From assembly GCA_023445955.1 (NCBI GenBank), contig JAEXJH010000350.1, positions 1-6,112 of the forward strand: DNA of 6,112 bases, given 5' to 3'. Position 1 is the stretch's first letter. The number at the start of each line of letters is the position of its first letter. Under the pieces are notes generated by a model, which made no database searches, was not told the DNA's origin, and saw only the letters and a list, made by a program, of their open reading frames with translations. This document shows, one piece after another, positions 1-6,073 of this stretch. The stretch comes from Pseudomonadota bacterium (GTDB lineage: Bacteria > Pseudomonadota > Alphaproteobacteria > Caulobacterales > Caulobacteraceae). The position numbers were made by a program, and so were the translations under genes.

Positions 1-28
1 ATCGTTCAGCTTCCGCGTGAGCGTCTAG
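1..28 (+). CDS. Possible 3' end of an upstream rightward gene (partial)
   Basis: Reading from base 2, the frame gives SFSFRVSV followed by TAG at 26-28. The alternating hydrophobic/polar pattern resembles a terminal beta strand, and a palindromic hairpin follows at 59-81, as is common after a gene end. The other two plus frames close at TGA (18-20) and TAG (93-95). Eight residues are too few to identify a family, so this is only a plausible gene end cut off by the window edge. It would be convergent with nagA. Confidence 0.2.
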
Positions 29-48
29 GTCCGCACTGCACCTGCGAC

Positions 49-85
49 GGACAAATGGGTCCCGCGAACAAGTCGCGGGATGACG
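49..85 (-). repeat. Palindromic intergenic repeat (alphaproteobacterial REP-like), possible terminator
   Basis: A perfect 8-bp stem (TCCCGCGA at 60-67 with TCGCGGGA at 73-80, loop ACAAG) is extended by a G-T wobble pair at 59/81. Read on the minus strand it is CGTCATCCCGCGACTTG, then a TCGCGGGA arm, then CCCAT. This resembles the abundant CGTCATCCCG...CTTG...CGGGA.CCAT intergenic palindromes I know from alphaproteobacterial genomes. It begins eight bases beyond the nagA stop codon. On the plus strand T5 (90-94) lies nine bases past the stem; on the minus strand there is only ATTTG. It could therefore help terminate either transcript, but it is not a canonical stem plus U-tract in either direction. 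Confidence 0.6.
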
Positions 86-92
86 AGAATTT

Positions 93-1229
93 TTAGGACG
101 CGACCCCGTCGATCCAGGTCGTCCGCACCGACAGATCCTCATCCAGCAGGCAGAAGTCCGCCGCATAGCCCGGCGCGATCCGGCCGCGCTGGCCGTCCAG
201 GCCCAGGAAGGCCGCCGGCGCCGCCGAGGCCATCATCACCGCGTCGGCCAGCGGCAGGTCCAGCATCGAGACGGCGTTGCGCACCGCGCCGGCCATGTCG
301 AGGTCCGAGCCGGCCAGGGTGCCGTGATCGTCGACGCAGACGCCGTCGCGCACGATGATCTCGCGGCCCTGAAGGACGAAGCGCTTGTCGGTCATGCCCA
401 CCGTCGGCATGGCGTCGGTGACCAGCATGAAGCGGTCCAGCGGCCGGGTGCGCAGGGCGATCCGCAAGGTCGCTGGATCCACGTGGCGGCCGTCGACGAT
501 CAGGCCCGCCCAGGCGGTCTGGCTTTCCAGCGCCGCGCCCACTGCGCCCGGCTCGCGGCTGGTCAGCGGCGACATGGCGTTGAAGAGGTGCGTAAAGCCG
601 GTCAGGCCATGGGCCAGGGCCTGGCGCATGGTCTTGTAGAGCGCGTTGGTATGGCCGGCGGCCACATGCACCCCGGCGTCGGCCAGGCGCTGGATCATGT
701 CCGGCGTGGTGCGCTCGGGGGCCAGGGTCACCAGGGTCTTGCCGACCTTCAGCGAGCTCAGCAAGGCTAGCGCCTCGTCGTCGATGACGCGGAACTTGTC
801 GGCGTCGTGGATGCCCTTGCGCTTGGGATTGAGGAACGGGCCCTCGATGTGGACGCCCAGCACGCCGGGCACGCCCTGCGCGATGGCGGCCTCGGTGGCG
901 CGCATGGCTGCGTCGACGACCGAAAGATCGTCGCTGATCAGGGTCGGCAGGAAGCCGGTGGTGCCATACGTCCTGTGGGCCGCGCCGATCGCGGCGATGG
1001 TCTCGGGCGTCGGCGAGTCGTTGAACAGCACCCCGCCGCCGCCATTGACCTGAGTGTCGATATAGCCGGGGACCAGCAGGCCGCCCGCCAGGTCATGGAC
1101 CTGTGCTTCGGCCGGAACCGCGCCGGCGTCGACGACGCCCGCGATCTTGCCGTTCTCGACCAGGACAGCCCTGCCTTCGACGACGCCGGCCTCCGTCAGG
1201 ACGCGGCCATTTACAAGTGCAGCCTGCAT
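93..1229 (-). CDS. nagA: N-acetylglucosamine-6-phosphate deacetylase
   Basis: This cytoplasmic amidohydrolase of 378 residues, near the usual family length (about 380), hydrolyses GlcNAc-6-phosphate to glucosamine-6-phosphate and acetate. The metal and catalytic motifs are all present. PGYIDTQVNGGGG (54-66) has Q60-x-N62 in place of the HxH of binuclear amidohydrolases, as in the single-metal E. coli type. Others are HIEGPFLN (127-134, Glu129 ligand), AGHTNA (191-196, His193), THLFNAMSP (213-221, His214), DGRH (246-249, His249) and VTDAMP (270-275, Asp272 as general base). The C-terminal strands carry GRIAPGYAADFCLLD. The ATG (1229-1227) overlaps the upstream deaminase stop by one base (TGATG), with no strong Shine-Dalgarno sequence, so translation is probably coupled. 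It is the last gene of the leftward operon and ends at TAA 93-95. Note that the Caulobacter literature, as I recall it, also used the name NagA for an outer-membrane transporter of this locus. Confidence 0.96.
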   Translation of the reverse strand: MQAALVNGRVLTEAGVVEGRAVLVENGKIAGVVDAGAVPAEAQVHDLAGGLLVPGYIDTQVNGGGGVLFNDSPTPETIAAIGAAHRTYGTTGFLPTLISDDLSVVDAAMRATEAAIAQGVPGVLGVHIEGPFLNPKRKGIHDADKFRVIDDEALALLSSLKVGKTLVTLAPERTTPDMIQRLADAGVHVAAGHTNALYKTMRQALAHGLTGFTHLFNAMSPLTSREPGAVGAALESQTAWAGLIVDGRHVDPATLRIALRTRPLDRFMLVTDAMPTVGMTDKRFVLQGREIIVRDGVCVDDHGTLAGSDLDMAGAVRNAVSMLDLPLADAVMMASAAPAAFLGLDGQRGRIAPGYAADFCLLDEDLSVRTTWIDGVAS

Positions 1230-2290
1230 CAGACGGTTTCAGTGACCTTGTTGAGGTGGGGCGGGCTGTCGGGATCGTAGCCGCGCGCGACCGAAAGCGC
1301 ATTGGCCATTCGGTAGAAGCTCTGGATCATCAGGATCGGCTCCAGCACGGGGTGGCTGGCCAGGGTCGGCAACGCCCCTTTGGCGGTCTCGCCTGTCCCG
1401 GCCAGCAGCACGTCGGCGCCGCGCTCGCGCAGGCCCTTGGCCATGTCGTCGACGCTGGCGCGGCTCTCGTCGTTCTGGGCGAAAACGAGGGCCGGGAAGC
1501 CGGCCTTCACCAGCGCCATCGGGCCGTGCAGCACCTCGGCGGCGCTGAAGGCCTCGGCGTGCAGGCCGCAGGTTTCCTTGAACTTCAAGGCGGCCTCGAG
1601 GGCGACCGCGAAGCCGACGCCGCGGCCCAGGACGTAGAGGTTGCGCGCCAGCTTCAGGCGCTCGACGGCCGGTGTCCAGTCCAGGCTCCAGGCTTCGGCC
1701 AGGGCGGTTGGCAGGGTGGCCAGGGCCTGGGTCAGCGCCTCGTCCTCGGTCCAGGCGGCGATCAGCTGGGTGATGGCCACCAGGGCGGCGATGTAGGACT
1801 TGGTGGCGGCGACCGACACTTCGGGGCCGGCGTGCAGCGGAATGACCTCGTCGGCCAGTTCAGCCAGGGGCGAGTCGACCACGTTGACCAGCGCCACGGC
1901 ATAGGCGCCGGCGGCCTTGGCCGCCTTCACCGCCGCCAGCAGGTCGGGGCTCTTGCCCGACTGCGAGATGGCCAGAACCAGCGCGCCTTCCAGGTTGGGC
2001 GAGGCGTCGTAGACCGAGCTGACCGATAGGCCGGCTGACGAGGTCAGCACCCCGGCCTTGGTCTCGATCAAGTAGCGGGCGAAGGTGGCGGCGTGGTCGC
2101 TGCTGCCGCGGGCGCAGGTGACGACGACGCGCGGCGGGTTGGCCCGCAGGCGCTCGGCCAGGGCCTGGATCTTGCGGGCGTTGGCGGCCAGCTGCGTGGC
2201 GGCGACGGCCGAGGCCTGGCCGGCCTCCAGGAACATCTTCGTGGATTCAGGCGACAGCCGCGATTGCGCGGGGGACTCGGGACGGGTCAT
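1229..2290 (-). CDS. nagB-II: Glucosamine-6-phosphate deaminase, double-SIS type (NagB-II)
   Basis: This 353-residue cytoplasmic protein has two sugar-isomerase (SIS) domains, roughly residues 40-190 and 205-345. It resembles the isomerase half of glucosamine-6-phosphate synthase GlmS but lacks the N-terminal glutaminase. Visible motifs are ARGSSDHA (60-67), SQSGKSPD (109-116), SVAATKSY (159-166), GRGVGFAVALEAALKFKE (222-239), HAEAF (244-248), HGP (255-257) and the C-terminal LNKVTETV. Without an ammonia-supplying domain the favoured direction should be glucosamine-6-phosphate to fructose-6-phosphate plus ammonia, as in the NagB-II enzymes that replace classical NagB. Its position between nagR and nagA supports this over AgaS, the related galactosamine-phosphate enzyme. 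The start chosen is ATG 2290, with GGAGG (2303-2299) eight bases upstream. An in-frame TTG at 2305 would add five residues and has its own AAGGAG (2317-2312). Annotation as a GlmS-like aminotransferase would be misleading. Confidence 0.9.
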   Translation of the reverse strand: MTRPESPAQSRLSPESTKMFLEAGQASAVAATQLAANARKIQALAERLRANPPRVVVTCARGSSDHAATFARYLIETKAGVLTSSAGLSVSSVYDASPNLEGALVLAISQSGKSPDLLAAVKAAKAAGAYAVALVNVVDSPLAELADEVIPLHAGPEVSVAATKSYIAALVAITQLIAAWTEDEALTQALATLPTALAEAWSLDWTPAVERLKLARNLYVLGRGVGFAVALEAALKFKETCGLHAEAFSAAEVLHGPMALVKAGFPALVFAQNDESRASVDDMAKGLRERGADVLLAGTGETAKGALPTLASHPVLEPILMIQSFYRMANALSVARGYDPDSPPHLNKVTETV

Positions 2291-2298
2291 GACGGTCG

Positions 2299-2317
2299 CC
2301 TCCAAAATATACTCCTT
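2299..2317 (-). promoter_or_regulatory. Tandem ribosome binding sites for nagB-II (ATG 2290 and TTG 2305)
   Basis: On the minus strand AAGGAG (2317-2312) lies six bases before an in-frame TTG (2305-2303). GGAGG (2303-2299), which shares its first G with that TTG, lies eight bases before ATG (2290-2288). Both spacings suit initiation. ATG is preferred because it is the stronger start codon, but the upstream pair is good enough that a five-residue-longer product cannot be excluded from sequence alone. Confidence 0.55.
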
Positions 2318-2336
2318 CAGACTCAGGCCAGCCCGC

Positions 2337-3077
2337 TCAGGAGAGCGAGTTCAGTTCCGCGACGAAGTCGTACGCATCGCCGCGATAGTAGGATTGTGTG
2401 ACTTCCACTGCCCGGCCGTCGCGCAGGAAGCCGCGCCGCTCGATCAGCAGGCCGGCGTCCTTCACCGGAACGCCCAGCAGGTCGGCCTGTTCGGCCTGGA
2501 ACAGCACCGCGCGCAGGCGCTGCAGGGCGCGCACCGGGCGGTGGCCGGTGGCTTCCAGGGCCTCGTACAGCGAGACGCCGACCACCTCGGTGGAGGGCAG
2601 GGCGAAGGCGGCGACGGTGGTGTACTCCACGGCCATCGGCGCGCCATCGGCATAGCGGATACGGGCGAAGCGATAGACCGGCGTGCCGGGCGACAGGCCC
2701 AGGGTCAGGGACTCCTCCGGAGTCACCTGGCCCTCGGCGCGGCTGATCCATTCGCTGCGCGGGATGCGCCCGCGCGAGATCATGTCCTCGGTGAACGAGG
2801 AGAGCTTGGAGAAGCTCTTCTCCACCCGCGCGGCGACAAAGGTGCCCGCGCCCTGGCGGCGCGTCAGCAGGCCTTCGCTGACCAGGCCATCCAGCGCCTT
2901 GCGCACGGTGATCCGCGAGATGCTGAATTCTTCGGCAAGATCGCGCTCGGCGGGCAGGGCGTCGTCGGGCGACAGCACCTTCTTCTGGATGGCCTCGCGC
3001 AGGGCGCGCTGCAGCTGCCTGTAGAGCGGTGCGTGGTCGGCGGTGTCGAGCCGACCGATCCGTTCAGCAAACGTCAT
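2337..3077 (-). CDS. nagR: GntR-family (HutC/UTRA) regulator of GlcNAc utilisation
   Basis: This 246-residue transcription factor has an N-terminal winged helix-turn-helix (about 15-82: PLYRQLQRALREAI, LPAERDLAEEFSISRITVRK, GLLTRRQGAGTFV) and a C-terminal UTRA ligand domain (about 90-240: FARIRYADGAPMAVEY and RRGFLRDGRAVEVTQSYYRGDAYDFV). The architecture is that of the HutC subfamily, which includes B. subtilis NagR and Streptomyces DasR, sensors of amino-sugar phosphates. ATG 3077 has GGAGG (3089-3085) seven bases upstream. The gene is first in the leftward operon, 46 bases before the deaminase ATG, and diverges from the receptor gene across boxes that match TGGT-type GntR operators. It therefore probably represses both transcripts, including its own, until a GlcNAc-derived phosphate binds. 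Xanthomonas calls a comparable GntR regulator NagQ, so nagQ is an equally defensible name. The ligand is inferred. Confidence 0.92.
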   Translation of the reverse strand: MTFAERIGRLDTADHAPLYRQLQRALREAIQKKVLSPDDALPAERDLAEEFSISRITVRKALDGLVSEGLLTRRQGAGTFVAARVEKSFSKLSSFTEDMISRGRIPRSEWISRAEGQVTPEESLTLGLSPGTPVYRFARIRYADGAPMAVEYTTVAAFALPSTEVVGVSLYEALEATGHRPVRALQRLRAVLFQAEQADLLGVPVKDAGLLIERRGFLRDGRAVEVTQSYYRGDAYDFVAELNSLS

Positions 3078-3146
3078 TCACAGCCCTCCCCCGACAGTAG
3101 CCGCGCAAATCGACGGCGCCCCTTTACCGGTTCTCGATAGCATATG

Positions 3147-3185
3147 ACCATTTTCATACCAATAAGAACATGGTCTGCAATTGGT
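3147..3185. promoter_or_regulatory. 39-bp dyad operator: two TGGT-N7-TGGT boxes in inverted orientation
   Basis: The arrangement is ACCA (3147-3150), N7, ACCA (3158-3161), N9, TGGT (3171-3174), N7, TGGT (3182-3185). Each arm is a direct repeat of TGGT at 11-bp spacing, about one helical turn. The two 15-bp arms (ACCATTTTCATACCA and the reverse complement of TGGTCTGCAATTGGT) agree at 12 of 15 positions. From memory, the NagQ box of Xanthomonas is TGGTATT-N4-TGGTATT, which has exactly this 11-bp period, so binding by the adjacent GntR regulator is likely. Its centre (3166) is 89 bp from the nagR start and 182 bp from the receptor start. Confidence 0.65.
3153..3180 (-). promoter_or_regulatory. 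Candidate promoter of the nagR-nagB-nagA operon
   Basis: On the minus strand TTGCAG (3180-3175), a 16-base spacer and TATGAA (3158-3153) form a weak -35/-10 pair. The -35 lies in one arm of the dyad operator and the -10 in the other, a layout expected for repression by promoter occlusion. The hexamers match sigma-70 consensus only partly (3/6 and 4/6), and a second Caulobacter-like candidate, TTGGTAT-N14-GCTATC, ends near 3137. The transcription start is not established. Confidence 0.3.
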
Positions 3186-3276
3186 TTCTTTTTGGCCTTG
3201 TCATCCGCAAAATTTCCGTCACAGTTCTCTCCCGAGGCCTGAGAAGTACCACTTTCTGCGGAACCTCCCGGAAAAT

Positions 3277-3291
3277 TGGTATCATATTGGG
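3277..3291 (+). promoter_or_regulatory. Third regulator box near the receptor gene, overlapping a -10-like TATCAT
   Basis: TGGTATCATATTGGG has TGGT (3277-3280) and TGG (3288-3290) at the same 11-bp offset as the two dyad arms, and it agrees with the 3147-3161 arm at 11 of 15 positions. It lies 56 bases before the receptor ATG. Its interior contains TATCAT (3280-3285), a 5/6 match to a -10 hexamer, though no good -35 is visible upstream. A repressor bound here would block either initiation or early elongation of the receptor transcript. Confidence 0.5.
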
Positions 3292-3347
3292 CTTTGGGGT
3301 TCGGCTCCGGTCCAGTAGGCCCGGCAAAAATGGGGAGAAGCCGAGTT

Positions 3348-6014
3348 ATGAAGTATTTCCACAAATCCGTCCTGGCTGCGTCCGCCAGCGCTCTGGCCGT
3401 CATGGCCGCGGCGCCCGCCTTCGCACAAGACAACAGCACCGTGGATGAGGTGGTCGTCACCGGCATCCGCGCCTCGCTGCTGCAATCCATCGAATCCAAG
3501 CGCCGCGCCGACGCCATCGTCGACGTCGTCACCGCCGAGGACGTGGGCAAGTTTCCGAGCAGCAACGTCGCTGAAGCCCTGACCATCGTTCCCGGCGTCA
3601 CGGTCGACCGCGCTTTCGGTCAAGGCGAAAAGGTCAGCATCCTGGGCACCGACCCGGCGCTGAACCGCACGCTGCTGAACGGCCAGACCGTCGCCTCCGC
3701 CGACTGGTTCATCCTGGATTCTCCGGGCCGCACGTTCAACTACGCCCTGCTGGCCCCGCAGATCGTCGGCAAGGTCGAGGTCTTCAAGTCGCCCGAAGCG
3801 CGCATCGACGAAGGCAGCATCGGCGGCACCGTCATCGTCAACACCCGCAAGCCGCTGGACCTGAAGGCTGGTCTGGTCGCCGGCGCGGTGAGCTATCTCT
3901 ACACCGACCGCTCCAAGAAGGGCGATGCTCAAGGCTCGCTGCTGCTGAGCTGGAAGAACGACGCCCAGACCTTCGGCGCCAGCTTCTCGGTGCAGCGCGC
4001 CAAGGACCAGCTGCGTCGTGACGGTGTCGAAAGCTACGGCACCATGGCGGCCAACCAGTGGGCCGGCGGCAATCCGGACAACCCGGTCGACTCGCGGACC
4101 CGCGGCTGCACCGGCTCGTGCGCCACGACCCTGACCTCGAACCTGACGGCCCGAAGCCCGAACGCGTTCGGCGCCTCGTACTTCGAGCAGGACCGCACCC
4201 GCACCACCTACACCACGGCCCTGCAGTGGAAGCCGACCGACGCCCTGTCGTTCGACTTCAACTGGATGAAGATCAAGGCTGACTACGACAACACCAACCA
4301 GTCGATGTACGCCTTCCAGGGCAACACCTGGAACAGCCTGGGCGCCCTGACGGGCCTGACGGTCAACAACGGCGTCGTCACCAAGGCCTCGTTCAACAAC
4401 GCCCTCAGCGTGCTGGACGTGCAGTACCGCGAAGCCCAGTTGAACTCCGACACCTACCACCTGAAGGGTGGCTACAAGGGCGACGGCTGGGACCTGAACG
4501 GCGAAGTCGGCAAGTCGACCGCCGACGGCGGCACTAAGCGTCAGGTCTTCCTCGAGTTCCTGAACTGGGCCAACTACACCGTCGACCTGTCGGGCGCGCC
4601 CAAGAGCCCGGGCAGCCTGACCTACACCACCAACGTGATGGGCAACCCGTCGGCCTTCGCGACCGATCCGGGCTGGAGCGGCAACCTGGTCAGCAAGCCG
4701 ACCAGCGACGAAGAGAAGTACGCCCAGATCGACCTGGGCAAGGACTTCGACGGCGTCATCCAGCGTGTCCAGGTCGGCTACAAGCGTCGTGAGCACCAGA
4801 CCGGCCAGCAGTATTCGGGCATCGCCATCACCGGCGTCGCCGCGCCGGCCTCGCTGTTCAACCCGTCGACCGTGCCCAGCAACTACCTGAAGGGCTTCGA
4901 CGGCGTCGGCACGCAGATGCAGACCCGCTTCCGCATCGACGGCCAATCGATGGTCTCATACGTCGACAGCGGCAAGTGGCTGGCTCCGGGCGCTTCCATG
5001 CCCAAGCCGTCGATCTTCGCCGCCGCCGAGTTCACGGCCGGCAACTGGAACATCCAGGAAAACATCGACGCGCTGTACGCCCAGGCCAACTTCAAGGCCG
5101 ACAACGTCCGCGGTAACTTCGGCGTCCGCTACGTGAAGACCTCGGTCGACAGCGCCGGTTACGTCTGCAAGCCCGGCGCGGCCTGCAACGCCGCCGCCGA
5201 CTGGACCTGGCAGGTGACGAAGAAGAGCTACGACAACGTCCTGCCCAGCGTGAACATCATCGTCGACGCGCGCGACGACCTGGTGCTGCGCTTCGCGGCG
5301 GCGCAAGTCATCGCCCGCCCGAACTATGCCGACATGACCAACTACTTCTGGCTGTCGGACGGCATCCTGACCGGCGGCGGCGGCAACCCGAACCTGGAAC
5401 CCTACAAGTCGAGCAACCTGAACGCCTCGGCCGAGTGGTACTTCCAGCCGCAAGCGATCCTGTCGGCCGAAGTGTTCTACAAGGACATCTCGAACTACAT
5501 CCTGACGCGCACGCAGCCGGAATCGTACTTCAACCAGTCGCAGAACAAGGTCACGACCTATCAGATCAGCCGTCCGTTCAACGCGGGCTCGGCTGAAGTG
5601 AAAGGCCTGGCGGTCGCCTACCAGCAGAACTTCGCCTACGGCTTTGGCCTGCTGGCCAACTACACCTACGCCGACGCCAAGGGCCAGAACAACGCGCCGT
5701 TGCCGTACAGCTCGAAGAACCAGGTCAATGTCAGCCCCTTCTACGAGAACGGTCCGTTCTCGGCCCGGGCGACCTTCACCTGGCGTTCGAAGTACTTCAC
5801 GGGCGTCGATCGCGGCGACGACATGTTCGTCAAGGCGGCCAAGAGCCTGGACGCGACGGTCGGCTACGCGGTGAACAAGAACATCACCATGTCGGTCTCG
5901 GGCCAGAACCTGCTCGACAGCGAATACTACTCGTACGCCAACACCACGGCTCTTGCGCGCGGTGTCTACCGCACGGGCCGCAAGCTGCAGGCCACGCTGA
6001 ACGTCAGCTTCTAA
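3348..6014 (+). CDS. TonB-dependent outer-membrane receptor, probable GlcNAc/chitooligosaccharide transporter
   Basis: An 888-residue precursor. Residues 1-26 are a signal peptide (MKYFHKS, a hydrophobic stretch, cleavage after APAFA). A TonB box-like EVVVTGIR (34-41) follows closely, so there is no N-terminal signalling domain. The plug spans about 50-170 (DVGKFPSSNVAEALTIVPGVTV, ILGTDPALNRTLLNGQ, VEVFKSPEARIDEGSIGGTVIVNTRKP) and the rest is a 22-strand-type barrel, with the conserved GGNPNLEPYKSSNLNASAEWYF late on and a terminal LQATLNVSF ending in Phe as outer-membrane proteins do. It belongs to the large Xanthomonas/Caulobacter receptor group. Substrate is inferred from the divergent nag operon and shared boxes; Caulobacter has a GlcNAc receptor at the equivalent position. 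ATG 3348 is chosen because it starts the signal peptide and has GGAG (3334-3337) ten bases upstream. In-frame TTG 3276 and ATG 3330 would spoil the signal peptide. The only cysteines are two close pairs, Cys254/258 and Cys607/613. Confidence 0.93.
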   Translation: MKYFHKSVLAASASALAVMAAAPAFAQDNSTVDEVVVTGIRASLLQSIESKRRADAIVDVVTAEDVGKFPSSNVAEALTIVPGVTVDRAFGQGEKVSILGTDPALNRTLLNGQTVASADWFILDSPGRTFNYALLAPQIVGKVEVFKSPEARIDEGSIGGTVIVNTRKPLDLKAGLVAGAVSYLYTDRSKKGDAQGSLLLSWKNDAQTFGASFSVQRAKDQLRRDGVESYGTMAANQWAGGNPDNPVDSRTRGCTGSCATTLTSNLTARSPNAFGASYFEQDRTRTTYTTALQWKPTDALSFDFNWMKIKADYDNTNQSMYAFQGNTWNSLGALTGLTVNNGVVTKASFNNALSVLDVQYREAQLNSDTYHLKGGYKGDGWDLNGEVGKSTADGGTKRQVFLEFLNWANYTVDLSGAPKSPGSLTYTTNVMGNPSAFATDPGWSGNLVSKPTSDEEKYAQIDLGKDFDGVIQRVQVGYKRREHQTGQQYSGIAITGVAAPASLFNPSTVPSNYLKGFDGVGTQMQTRFRIDGQSMVSYVDSGKWLAPGASMPKPSIFAAAEFTAGNWNIQENIDALYAQANFKADNVRGNFGVRYVKTSVDSAGYVCKPGAACNAAADWTWQVTKKSYDNVLPSVNIIVDARDDLVLRFAAAQVIARPNYADMTNYFWLSDGILTGGGGNPNLEPYKSSNLNASAEWYFQPQAILSAEVFYKDISNYILTRTQPESYFNQSQNKVTTYQISRPFNAGSAEVKGLAVAYQQNFAYGFGLLANYTYADAKGQNNAPLPYSSKNQVNVSPFYENGPFSARATFTWRSKYFTGVDRGDDMFVKAAKSLDATVGYAVNKNITMSVSGQNLLDSEYYSYANTTALARGVYRTGRKLQATLNVSF

Positions 6015-6027
6015 GCCGATGTTCGGC
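6015..6027 (+). terminator. Small hairpin directly after the receptor stop codon
   Basis: GCCGA (6015-6019), loop TGT, TCGGC (6023-6027) forms a perfect 5-bp stem immediately after TAA 6012-6014. No U-tract follows; instead a G/C block begins. It may contribute to transcript-end formation together with that block, but is not a canonical intrinsic terminator. Confidence 0.3.
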
Positions 6028-6071
6028 GGGGGGGGGCGCCCCCGGGGGGGCCCCCCCCCCCCGCCCCGGGG
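6028..6071. repeat. Extreme G/C homopolymer block between convergent genes
   Basis: Forty-four bases contain only G and C: G9, CG, C5, G7, C12, G, C4, G4. Nested perfect palindromes occur at 6032-6043 (GGGGGCGCCCCC) and 6044-6057 (G7C7). Such a block can fold into very stable hairpins and could separate the convergent transcripts, but it is also where sequencing and assembly commonly miscount bases. Exact lengths should be treated as unreliable. Confidence 0.6.
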
Positions 6072-6073
6072 TC

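Noticed and set aside
1103..2029. 308-codon plus-strand frame opposite nagB-II
   Set aside because: It is rich in Gly, Gln and Arg without any recognisable motif and is fully explained as the complement of the double-SIS gene.
2085..3140. 351-codon plus-strand frame opposite nagB-II and nagR
   Set aside because: It is antisense to two genes with clear domain motifs and shows the biased composition of a shadow frame.
3198..3226. Possible receptor promoter TTGTCA-N17-ACAGTT
   Set aside because: The downstream hexamer does not resemble a -10 element, so spacing alone does not support it.
3277..3292. Possible sigma-54 promoter (TTGG...TTGGGC)
   Set aside because: The GG and GC elements are not at the required spacing, and the TGC-type -12 element is missing.
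3276..3347. N-terminal extension of the receptor from TTG 3276 or ATG 3330
   Set aside because: The extension would precede a complete signal peptide with its own Met-Lys start and ribosome binding site, and TTG 3276 falls within the sequence of the third regulator box.
3074..3601. 175-codon minus-strand frame running through the whole divergent control region
   Set aside because: It is antisense to the receptor signal peptide, covers the operator boxes and overlaps the nagR start; the product shows no recognisable domain.
3282..4946. 554-codon open frame on the minus strand inside the receptor gene
   Set aside because: It lies antisense to a well-supported receptor coding region and its translation is a low-complexity mix of Val, Gly, Ala, Asp and Arg typical of shadow frames in GC-rich DNA.
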